Of a stretch of DNA of 64,000 nt, positions 24,703 to 31,977 are shown piece by piece. Position numbers and translations under genes: made by a program. The stretch is from Streptomyces xinghaiensis S187 (GTDB taxonomy: Bacteria; Actinomycetota; Actinomycetes; Streptomycetales; Streptomycetaceae), in NCBI RefSeq assembly GCF_000220705.2, contig NZ_CP023202.1, positions 5,858,501-5,922,500 on the forward strand, given 5' to 3'. Each line of letters starts with the position of its first letter. Position 1 is the stretch's first letter. The notes below the pieces were generated by a model. That model ran no database searches. It was not told where the DNA came from and saw only the letters and a list, made by a program, of their open reading frames with translations.

Positions 24703-25266
24703 TCAGCGCGGGGGCGCCGTCCACGGCAGGGGTCCTATCCGGTACAGCACCTCGGGCAGGTGCCCCTCCTCGGGGAACAGGCCCGGGTCGAACAGGACCT
24801 CGCGCTCCACGGCCGCGCCGTGCCGCTCGGCGAACGAGGTGAACAGGCGGTTCGACGCCGTGTTGTCCGGGGTGATCGTGGTCTCGACCCGGTCGATGTC
24901 CTTCTCGTGGGCGACCCGCTCGGTCAGCCCGTCGAGCAGGGCGCCCGCCAGGCCGCGCCCGCGCTGGCTCTCGTCGACGGCGACCTGCCAGACGACGAGG
25001 GTGCGGGGGGCCTCGGGGCGGAGGTACCCGGTCACGAAGCCGACCGGCTCGCCGTCGGCGCCGCGGGCCACCACGGAGGTGGCGGCGAAGTCACGGCACC
25101 ACAGGAGGTAGCTGTACGACGAGTTGAGGTCGAGCACCTCGGAGTCGCGGGCGATGCGCCAGATCGCGGCTCCGTCGTCGACGCGTGGCGTGTCGAGCTT
25201 GAGTCCTTCCGGCATTTCCAAGAATTCCGTACGGGGACCTGCGTGGTCTGCTTGCGCGGCGGTCAT
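24703..25266 (-). CDS. ectA: L-2,4-diaminobutyrate acetyltransferase
   Basis: 187 residues, GNAT fold. The acetyl-CoA loop is SQRGRGLAGALLDGL, and the N-terminal LDTPRVDDGAAIWRIARDS is typical of EctA. It acetylates the gamma-amino group of diaminobutyrate. The ATG at 25266 has no clear ribosome site; TAAATT lies 8 bases upstream on the minus strand, so a leaderless mRNA is possible. An internal Met 17 codons on is an alternative start. Confidence 0.94.
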   Translation of the reverse strand: MTAAQADHAGPRTEFLEMPEGLKLDTPRVDDGAAIWRIARDSEVLDLNSSYSYLLWCRDFAATSVVARGADGEPVGFVTGYLRPEAPRTLVVWQVAVDESQRGRGLAGALLDGLTERVAHEKDIDRVETTITPDNTASNRLFTSFAERHGAAVEREVLFDPGLFPEEGHLPEVLYRIGPLPWTAPPR

Positions 25267-25713
25267 GCGTATTCAATTTACCGAGCAAAAGTTAAAAATG
25301 CATCGGGGCAAGGGGTTACGCGGACGGGGGTTCCTGTGTTATTCGGGCGCGGCCGTGCGGGCGCGCGAAACCCCGCCTGATTGCCCGTATATATGGGCTG
25401 ATTCCCGGATGAACCGGGCGGCCTGTGGATCGCGTCACATATCCGTAACAACCCGGGCCGCGGCCACGGGAGAGGCTCCTGAGGTCTGTGGCGAATCCGT
25501 GTGTTTGAGACACGGGAAAGCGGGAAGAAGAGTTCCGGACTCTACGCATTTGGAGAATACGGAATTCCGTTGAGGAGAACATAGCGCGAATGCGCGAAAC
25601 TGTCACCGGAATCACGGAACCCGACCGCCCCGGACTCCGTCCGCCCCCTCGCGGACCCGGCGCGGGCCGGGCCCGCCCCTCCCGCGTGCCACGCCGCTCG
25701 TAGAGTGCCTGCC
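25267..25713. other. Divergent control region of ectA and the amidohydrolase gene
   Basis: No recognised gene in 447 bases. Next to ectA is an AT-rich stretch with TAAATT (minus, 25275-25280) and the decamer TGCTCGGTAA (minus, 25278-25287). In the middle there is a perfect palindrome ACGGAATTCCGT (25558-25569) followed by GAGGAG (25572-25577). A 37-codon frame (25590-25703, plus) could use that site but shows no recognisable features. TAGAGT (25701-25706) is the -10 of the amidohydrolase gene. Confidence 0.5.
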
Positions 25714-26805
25714 ATGAGCGAAGGCACGGTGCTGCACATCAAGGGACGGGTGCTCCGCGGCCCGGAGGACGTCCGGGACGAGCTGTGGGTGCGGGACGGC
25801 CGCGTCACCTACGAGCCCCCCGCCGCCGCGCGGAAGGTGACCACCCTCACCGGCTGGGTCCTCCCCGGACTCGTCGACGCCCACTGCCACGTCGGCCTGG
25901 ACGCCCGGGGCCCGGTCGACGAGTCCACCGGCGAGAAGCAGGCCCTGACCGACCGCGACGCCGGAACGCTGCTGATCCGCGACGCCGGGTCGCCCTCCGA
26001 CACCCGCTGGATCGACGACCGCGAGGACCTGCCCCGGATCATCCGCGCCGGCCGGCACATCGCCCGCACCCGCCGCTACATCCGCAACTACGCCCATGAG
26101 ATCGAGCCGGGCGACCTCGTCGCGTACGTGGCGCGGGAGGCGCGCCGGGGTGACGGCTGGGTCAAGCTCGTCGGCGACTGGATAGACCGCTCCACCGGCG
26201 ACCTCGCCCCCTGCTGGCCGCGCGGCGAGGTGGAGGCCGCGATCGCCGAGGCCCACCGGCTCGGTGCCCGCGTCACCGCCCACTGCTTCGCCGAGGACTC
26301 GCTGCGCGACCTGGTGGAGGCGGGCATCGACTGCGTCGAGCACGCCACCGGGCTGACCGAGGAGACCATTCCGCTCTTCGCCGAGCGCGGTGTGGCCATC
26401 GTCCCCACCCTCGTCAACATCGCCACCTTCCCCCGGCTCGCCGACGGCGGCCAGGAGAAGTTCCCCCGCTGGTCGGACCATATGCGGCGGCTCCACGAGC
26501 GGCGCTACGAGACCGTGGCCGCGGCCCACGACGCCGGCATCCCGGTCTTCGCCGGCACCGACGCCGGCGGCTCCCTCCCGCACGGCCTGATCGCGCAGGA
26601 GGTCGCGGAGCTGGTGAAGGCCGGGCTCCCGGCGGCGACCGCGCTGTCGGCGGCCACCTGGGGCGCGCGGGAATGGCTCGGGCGCCCCGGCCTGAGCGAG
26701 GGCGCCCCCGCGGACCTGGTGGTGTACGACACCGACCCGCGCGAGGACGTCCGCGTCCTGGCGGCGCCCCGCCACGTGGTGCTGCGCGGCCGCGTCACCG
26801 GCTGA
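25714..26805 (+). CDS. Amidohydrolase-family metallohydrolase
   Basis: 363 residues. All expected metal ligands of a two-metal amidohydrolase barrel are visible: VDAHCHVG (HxH), the Lys in GWVKLVGDW that can be carbamylated, His in VTAHCF, His in CVEHATGL, and Asp in FAGTDAGG. It resembles imidazolonepropionase/prolidase-like members; the substrate is not known. An ATG at 25714 follows TAGAGT (25701-25706) by 7 bases, so the mRNA is probably leaderless; a GTG three codons upstream is less likely. A terminator hairpin follows. Confidence 0.85.
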   Translation: MSEGTVLHIKGRVLRGPEDVRDELWVRDGRVTYEPPAAARKVTTLTGWVLPGLVDAHCHVGLDARGPVDESTGEKQALTDRDAGTLLIRDAGSPSDTRWIDDREDLPRIIRAGRHIARTRRYIRNYAHEIEPGDLVAYVAREARRGDGWVKLVGDWIDRSTGDLAPCWPRGEVEAAIAEAHRLGARVTAHCFAEDSLRDLVEAGIDCVEHATGLTEETIPLFAERGVAIVPTLVNIATFPRLADGGQEKFPRWSDHMRRLHERRYETVAAAHDAGIPVFAGTDAGGSLPHGLIAQEVAELVKAGLPAATALSAATWGAREWLGRPGLSEGAPADLVVYDTDPREDVRVLAAPRHVVLRGRVTG

Positions 26806-26835
26806 GCCGCCCTACGCCGCCGTACGCCGCCGTAC

Positions 26836-26859
26836 GGGGACCCGCCGCCGCGGGTCCCC
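26836..26859 (+). terminator. Stem-loop after the amidohydrolase gene
   Basis: GGGGACCCG (26836-26844) pairs with CGGGTCCCC (26851-26859) over a 6-base loop. Confidence 0.7.
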
Positions 26860-27028
26860 GGGCCGGGGAGTCGAACGCACGCCCAGAAACCACCCGATGG
26901 TGTGAACTCACGCCATGTTGCTGCCTGTTCACCGACAGTACGTAAGTATGCGTTGCGTACGAGGTCGCCGGGCGGACGTCTCCCGGACCGCGCCGGTGAC
27001 TCCATTTCTCTTGTGGGGGTTCCACACC

Positions 27029-28084
27029 TTGAACAGCAATGCCTTCGTCCCGCCCGTGCGCCGTACCGCCGCCGCGCTGACGGCCGCCGCTCTGGCCGCC
27101 GCCCCGGTGCTCCTCGCCGGTGCCGCGCCCGCGTACGCCTCCGGAGGGGACGGCAAGGCCGGAGCGGTCGTGCTCCGCGCGGACCTCGGGGTCACCCTGC
27201 TCGACCAGACCCGGGTGCCGCTGAACGTCACGCTCAACGAGGTCCAGGCCCCGGAGTCGGCCAGTGAGACGCTGCTGACCGCGCGGGTGGAGGGGGCCCA
27301 CCGGGGCCGTCCCGTCGAGGTGCTGAAGGCGGCCGTCGCGACCGCGGAGGCGAAGACGGAGGCCGGGAAGGCCGAGGGGCGGGCCAACCTCGTGAACGCC
27401 CGGGTGTTCGTGCCCGGTCTGAAGAAGCACCCGCTGATCGAGCTCGACCAGGTCACGTCCACCGCCGTGTGCCCGGCCGGCGGGCAGCCGACGGCCGAGG
27501 CGAAGATTCCCGGGCATGTGACGGTCTTCGGCCAGCGGGTCGAGCTGAGCGCCGAGGGCACCGCGCGGGCGGACGTCGAGGGCATCGGATCGGTCGAGCT
27601 GGCCCTGGCGAAGACCACCACCACGGCGACGACCGCCGCGGCCACGGCCCTGGAGCTCCAGGTGTCCGTCACCCCGGAACTGACCGCGCCGAAGAAGCTC
27701 AACGTCGCGGCCGTGGAGGGCAAGGTCACCCTGGTGGAGGCCACCTGTGAGAGCCCCGCCGGCGGCTCCGGCGACGGCGGGCCGGGCACCGGCAGCGGCG
27801 GAGCGACCGAGGGCGCCACCGGCGGCTCGGGCGGCTCGGGCGACGGTTCGGGCGACGGCGGCTCGGGTGACGGTTCCGGCGACGGCTCGGGCGACGGCTC
27901 GGGCGACGGCTCGGGCGACGGCGTCAGCACCCAGACCGGCTCCGGCAGCGGCGAGGACAACCTCGCCGCCACCGGCGGCAACTCCACCACTCCGTACCTG
28001 GCGGCCGGTGCCGGGGCCCTGCTCGCGGCCGGCGGAGTCTCGGTCTTCGTCGCACGGCGCCGGGCGGCCGCCCGCCGCGGCTGA
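27029..28084 (+). CDS. LAxTG sortase-anchored surface protein, SCO1860 family
   Basis: 351 residues. A signal peptide (about 1-33, ending AYA) leads to an Ala/Thr/Val-rich extracellular domain with two widely spaced Cys, then a Ser-Gly-Asp-Gly repeat spacer, the sorting motif LAATG, a hydrophobic segment and a basic tail ARRRAAARRG. This is the architecture of class E sortase substrates attached to peptidoglycan. The TTG at 27029 is chosen because it puts the signal at the N-terminus and has GGGGGT upstream; no ATG or GTG does so as well. The biological role is unknown. Confidence 0.83.
   Translation: MNSNAFVPPVRRTAAALTAAALAAAPVLLAGAAPAYASGGDGKAGAVVLRADLGVTLLDQTRVPLNVTLNEVQAPESASETLLTARVEGAHRGRPVEVLKAAVATAEAKTEAGKAEGRANLVNARVFVPGLKKHPLIELDQVTSTAVCPAGGQPTAEAKIPGHVTVFGQRVELSAEGTARADVEGIGSVELALAKTTTTATTAAATALELQVSVTPELTAPKKLNVAAVEGKVTLVEATCESPAGGSGDGGPGTGSGGATEGATGGSGGSGDGSGDGGSGDGSGDGSGDGSGDGSGDGVSTQTGSGSGEDNLAATGGNSTTPYLAAGAGALLAAGGVSVFVARRRAAARRG
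27833..27924 (+). repeat. Ser-Gly-Asp-Gly coding repeat in the wall spacer
   Basis: Tandem 12-base units of the form GGCGACGGCTCG encode repeated GDGS just before the sorting signal. Such spacers carry the domain through the wall and vary in length. Confidence 0.85.
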
Positions 28085-28131
28085 CCGCGACGGGTCCGGG
28101 GCCGCCGGTCCCGGGCCCGGACCGGAAAGGT

Positions 28132-28173
28132 GACGGCGCGGGCCGCCCCGGGGGTGGGGCGGCCCGCGCCGTC
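28132..28173. terminator. Bidirectional terminator between the surface protein and cobC
   Basis: A perfect 18-bp stem (28132-28149 with 28156-28173) with 6-base loop GGGGGT, in the gap between convergent transcription units; it ends both the surface protein and the cobalamin operon. Confidence 0.9.
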
Positions 28174-28290
28174 GGCCTTCCGCCGCCGTCCGTACCTCCC
28201 GGCCCGGCCGCGCGGGACCGCCCGTACGGCGGGGTGCCCGCGAGGCCGGCGGCCGGCGGGGTCAGCGGCCGGCGGGGCCAGCCGGCGAAG

Positions 28291-29346
28291 TCAGCGGTCG
28301 GCGAGGGCCTTGCCCAGGGCGTCGGCGAACCGGTCCGTGGTCCGGGGATCGCGGACCGCCAGCCGCAGCCACTCCGGACCGAGCCCCGGGAACGTGTCAC
28401 CCCGGCGGACCGCGAAGCCGTGCTCGCGCAGCCGTTCCCGTACGGCGGCCGCTCCCTCGAGCCGGAGCAGCACGAACGGCCCGGCGGCCGGACCGCAGAC
28501 GGCGACCTCGCCGAACTCCGCCAGCCGCGCCAGCAGATGCTCCCGGTCCGCCGCCACGCCCTCCGCGGCGCGCTCCGCCTCCGCGAGCGCCGCCGGCTCA
28601 CAGCAGGCCTCCGCCGCCGCGAGGGCCGGCGCGGACACCGGCCACAGCGGCTGGGCGCGCTCCAGCGCCGCGATCCGCTCCGGTTCCGCGAGGACGTAGC
28701 CGATGCGCAGCCCGGCCAGTCCCCAGGTCTTGGTGAGGCTGCGCAGCACCACCAGTCCCGGCAGGTCCGTCCGTGACGCCAGCGAGGCGTGCTCGCCCGG
28801 CACCGCGTCCATGAAGGCCTCGTCGACGATCAGCAGGCGCCCGGGCCGGGCCAGCGCGGCCAGACCGGCCGGGCCGTCCGCGGGATGGAGCACGGAGGTC
28901 GGGTTGGTCGGGTTGCCGACCACGACCAGATCCGCGTCCTCCGGTACGGAGCCCGGACGGAGCCGGAAGCCGTCCTCGCGGCGCAGCAGCACCCGTTCCA
29001 CCCGGTGGCCGGCGTTCCGCAGGGCCGCCTCGGGCTCGGTGAACTGCGGGTGCACCACCACCGGACGGCGGGCCGGGAAGGCCCGGGCGGCCAGGACGAA
29101 CGCCTCCGCGGCCCCGGCCGTCAGCAGCACCCGGGAGACGGGCAGCTCATGCCGTCGCGCCACCGCCTCGCGGGCCGGTGCGCCGTCCGGATAGGCGGCG
29201 AGGGTGGAGAGGGAGGCGGCGATCCGGGCCCTGAGCCAGTCCGGGGGAGTGCCGGCGCGGACGTTGACGGCCAGGTCGGTGAGACCGGTGCCGCGCACCT
29301 CGGCGTCGCCGTGGTGGCGCAGATCGGGTCCGGGCAGCGCGGTCAC
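28291..29346 (-). CDS. cobC: CobC-type PLP-dependent protein (threonine-phosphate decarboxylase-like)
   Basis: 351 residues, fold-type I aminotransferase of the histidinol-phosphate/CobD(Salmonella) branch. The Schiff-base Lys is in RSLTKTWGLAGLRIGYV, with the cofactor Asp in VDEAFMD. In cobalamin operons of actinobacteria this protein is thought to supply the aminopropanol arm as (R)-1-amino-2-propanol phosphate. It is the last gene of the cob operon, overlapping the preceding one by four bases. Confidence 0.86.
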   Translation of the reverse strand: MTALPGPDLRHHGDAEVRGTGLTDLAVNVRAGTPPDWLRARIAASLSTLAAYPDGAPAREAVARRHELPVSRVLLTAGAAEAFVLAARAFPARRPVVVHPQFTEPEAALRNAGHRVERVLLRREDGFRLRPGSVPEDADLVVVGNPTNPTSVLHPADGPAGLAALARPGRLLIVDEAFMDAVPGEHASLASRTDLPGLVVLRSLTKTWGLAGLRIGYVLAEPERIAALERAQPLWPVSAPALAAAEACCEPAALAEAERAAEGVAADREHLLARLAEFGEVAVCGPAAGPFVLLRLEGAAAVRERLREHGFAVRRGDTFPGLGPEWLRLAVRDPRTTDRFADALGKALADR

Positions 29347-29861
29347 GGGAGTCCTGCCTTTCGGGTGCGGGCCGGTGCCGGGCCGGGCGGCACGGGGGCC
29401 CGCGGGGTACGGAGACGCGGGGTACGGGTGTGCGGGCCCGGGGCGGCCGGGAAGCGGGCCACGGCCACCGTGGCCCGGGACGAGGCGGACTTGGGTACCA
29501 GGAGCGCGCCCCCGGGCCCCGCGGCGAGCAGGGCGGCCGCCTCGGCCACACTCGGCGTGCCCGCCGCGCCGAGCACTGTACGGGACGGGTGCGGCACGTC
29601 CACGGCGGCCAGCTCCGCCGCCGTGTACGTCACCAGCGGTACGCCGAGCCGGGCCGCCGCCCCGGCGATGCCCGCCTCACCCGCCTTGGCCTCGGCGGTC
29701 GCCAGCACGGCGACCGCCGGCTCCCGCCGCCCGGCCGTCTCCAGCGCCGCACGCAGCAGCGCCAGTACCTCGCCCTCGGTGACCCCGGCACGCGCGCCGA
29801 CACCCGCCGCGAGCACGGGGCCCCGGCCGGCCTCCCGTCCGTCCCCGCTCACCCCGCGCAT
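29343..29861 (-). CDS. CobE/CbiG C-terminal-domain protein
   Basis: 172 residues. The domain from GVGARAGVTEGEVLALL through LGVPLVTYTAAELA and VAEAAALLAAG matches the CobE/CbiG C-terminal family that acts in corrin ring contraction steps. Only this domain is present, followed by a Pro/Arg-rich tail. The ATG at 29861 overlaps the end of cobB by 13 bases and the gene's stop overlaps the cobC start. Its exact catalytic role is not established. Confidence 0.75.
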   Translation of the reverse strand: MRGVSGDGREAGRGPVLAAGVGARAGVTEGEVLALLRAALETAGRREPAVAVLATAEAKAGEAGIAGAAARLGVPLVTYTAAELAAVDVPHPSRTVLGAAGTPSVAEAAALLAAGPGGALLVPKSASSRATVAVARFPAAPGPHTRTPRLRTPRAPVPPGPAPARTRKAGLP

Positions 29862-31384
29862 TCCGCTCGTCCCGCGCACCACTCGACGAATCTGCGGGCC
29901 GTGCCCGGAGCGCCCGCCCAGTGCAGATGGACGTAGGAGGCGTGGACGCCCCGCTGCACGAAGCCCTCGACGCGGCGCGACGGCCGGTGCAGCCCCCAGG
30001 CCGGCGCGGCGCCAGCGCCCGGCTCGATCACCGTGCGGTGGAACTCGTGGCCCCGGAGCCTCGCCCCCACGGGGGCCAGCGGGCTGTCCGAGAGCGCCAC
30101 CGCCTCGCGGTAGCCGAGCGTCAGCCGCTCCGTCATCCGCGCCTCCGCCTCCAGGACCCCGCACATCGGCCTGCCGTCCAGTGACCGGGCGAGGTACAGC
30201 AGGCCCGCGCACTCCGCCGCCACCGGGGCGCCCCCGGCGGCGAGCGCCGCGACGGCCTCGCGCAGCGGCTCGTTCGCCGACAGCTCGGGTGCGTACATCT
30301 CGGGGAAGCCGCCGCCGACGACGAGTCCGGCGGTGCCCGGCGGCAGCTTCTCGTCGTGCAGCGGGTCGAAGGTGACGACGTCGGCGCCGGCCGCCGTGAG
30401 CAGTTCGGCGTGCTCGGTGTACGAGAAGGTGAAGGCCGGACCGCCCGCGACGGCGACCACCGGGCGCCCGGGCCGGTCCCCCCGGTCCCGCCACGCTCCG
30501 GCCCCGCGCCCGGACGCGCCCCGCGCCGGGGGCGCCGGGGGCGCCGGGCCGGCCCGGGCGCCCGTCACCGGGGTTTCTTCCGCCGGGGCCGCCCCCGCCG
30601 GGGCTTCCCGGGCTTCCCGGACTTCCCGGGCCGGGTCCCAGACCGGTCCGGGGAGGGGCGGGGCGCCGCGCGCCAGGGCGTACAGGGCGTCCAGATCGCA
30701 GCCCGCCCGCACCCGGGCCGCCAGCGCCGCCACCGACGCGACCGCCTCGGCCCGCCGCTCGGCGGCCGGCACCAGCCCCAGATGGCGCGAGGGCGTCCCG
30801 GCGTCCGGTGAACGGCGCAGCGCGCCCAGGACCGGCACCCCGGACTCGTCCAGGGCCTCCCGCAGCAGCTCCTCGTGCCGCTCGGAGCCGAGCTTGTTGA
30901 GGATGACCCCGGCGAGGCGGACCTCCGGGTCCCAGGAGGCGAAGCCGTGGACCAGGGCCGCCACCGAACGGGACTGCGAGGAGGCGTCCACGACCAGCAC
31001 CACGGGCGCCCGGAGCACCTTCGCCACCTGCGCGGTCGACGCCAGCTCGCCCTGTCCGGCGGCGCCGTCGTAGAGGCCCATGACGCCCTCGACGACGGCC
31101 AGGTCGGCGCCGGCCGCGCCGTGCAGGAAGAGCGGGGCGATCCGCTCGGGGCCGCACAGGTAGGCGTCCAGGTTGCGTCCGGGGCGGCCGGCGGCGAGCG
31201 CGTGGTAGCCGGGGTCGATGTAGTCCGGGCCGACCTTGTGCGGGGAGACGGTGAGGCCGCGTCCGGCGTAGGCGGCGATCAGTCCGGTGGCCACGGTCGT
31301 CTTGCCGCTGCCCGAGGCGGGAGCGGCGATCACCAGACGCGGCACCGTGTGCGGGGCGGCGGCGGACGGGCCGGCGGTGCTCAC
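29849..31384 (-). CDS. cobB: Cobyrinate a,c-diamide synthase
   Basis: 511 residues. The N-terminal amidoligase domain has the P-loop APASGSGKTTVATG; the C-terminal class I glutamine amidotransferase domain has the nucleophile in AAECAGLLYL and a distal His in GLHRPSRRVEGF. It amidates the a and c side chains of cobyrinate. Between the domains is an Ala/Pro/Gly/Arg-rich linker of roughly 60 residues, longer than usual. GTG start overlaps the cobO stop (GTGA); a GTG one codon earlier is possible. Confidence 0.9.
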   Translation of the reverse strand: MSTAGPSAAAPHTVPRLVIAAPASGSGKTTVATGLIAAYAGRGLTVSPHKVGPDYIDPGYHALAAGRPGRNLDAYLCGPERIAPLFLHGAAGADLAVVEGVMGLYDGAAGQGELASTAQVAKVLRAPVVLVVDASSQSRSVAALVHGFASWDPEVRLAGVILNKLGSERHEELLREALDESGVPVLGALRRSPDAGTPSRHLGLVPAAERRAEAVASVAALAARVRAGCDLDALYALARGAPPLPGPVWDPAREVREAREAPAGAAPAEETPVTGARAGPAPPAPPARGASGRGAGAWRDRGDRPGRPVVAVAGGPAFTFSYTEHAELLTAAGADVVTFDPLHDEKLPPGTAGLVVGGGFPEMYAPELSANEPLREAVAALAAGGAPVAAECAGLLYLARSLDGRPMCGVLEAEARMTERLTLGYREAVALSDSPLAPVGARLRGHEFHRTVIEPGAGAAPAWGLHRPSRRVEGFVQRGVHASYVHLHWAGAPGTARRFVEWCAGRAECAG

Positions 31385-31977
31385 CACTCGATGCCCCGCT
31401 GGCCTTTCTGGCCCGCGTCCATCGGGTGCTTCACCTTCGTCATCTCGGTGACCAGGTCGGCCGCGTCCAGCAGCTCCGGCGGCGCGTTGCGGCCGGTGAT
31501 CACGACGTGCTGGGTGCCCGGCCGGGCGCGGAGCACCGCGACGACCTCGGCGGTGTCGATCCAGCCCCAGTGGAGCGGATAGGCGAACTCGTCCAGCACG
31601 TACAGGCGGTGGGTCTCGGCCGCGAGGTCCCGCTTGACCTGCTCCCAGCCCTCCCGGGCCGCCTCCTCGCTCGACTCCATGTCCCGCTGGGTCCAGGACC
31701 AGCCCTCGCCCATCTTGTGCCAGACGACGGGGCCGCCCTCGCCCGAGGCGCCCAGGACGCGCAGCGCGCGCTCCTCGCCGACCCGCCACTTCGCGGACTT
31801 CACGAACTGGAACACCCCGACCGGCCAGCCCTGGTTCCAGGCCCGCAGCGCCATGCCGAAGGCGGCCGTGGACTTCCCCTTGCCGGGGCCCGTGTGGACC
31901 ATCAGCAGCGGCCGGTTGCGGCGCTGACGCGTCGTCAGTCCGTCGTCCGGCACCGTGTTCGGCTTTCCCTGCGGCAT
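31381..31977 (-). CDS. cobO: Cob(I)yrinate a,c-diamide adenosyltransferase
   Basis: 198 residues, CobA/CobO/ButR family. The ATP-binding loop is GPGKGKSTAAFG. It transfers the 5'-deoxyadenosyl group to cobalt. The ATG shares one base with the upstream stop (TAATG), and its stop overlaps cobB, consistent with coupled translation. Length is normal for the family. Confidence 0.93.
   Translation of the reverse strand: MPQGKPNTVPDDGLTTRQRRNRPLLMVHTGPGKGKSTAAFGMALRAWNQGWPVGVFQFVKSAKWRVGEERALRVLGASGEGGPVVWHKMGEGWSWTQRDMESSEEAAREGWEQVKRDLAAETHRLYVLDEFAYPLHWGWIDTAEVVAVLRARPGTQHVVITGRNAPPELLDAADLVTEMTKVKHPMDAGQKGQRGIEW

Noticed and set aside
25270..25300. Sigma-B-like promoter for ectA
   Set aside because: CGGTAA differs at two positions from the GGGTAY -10 and the -35 is weak, so the claim was not made.
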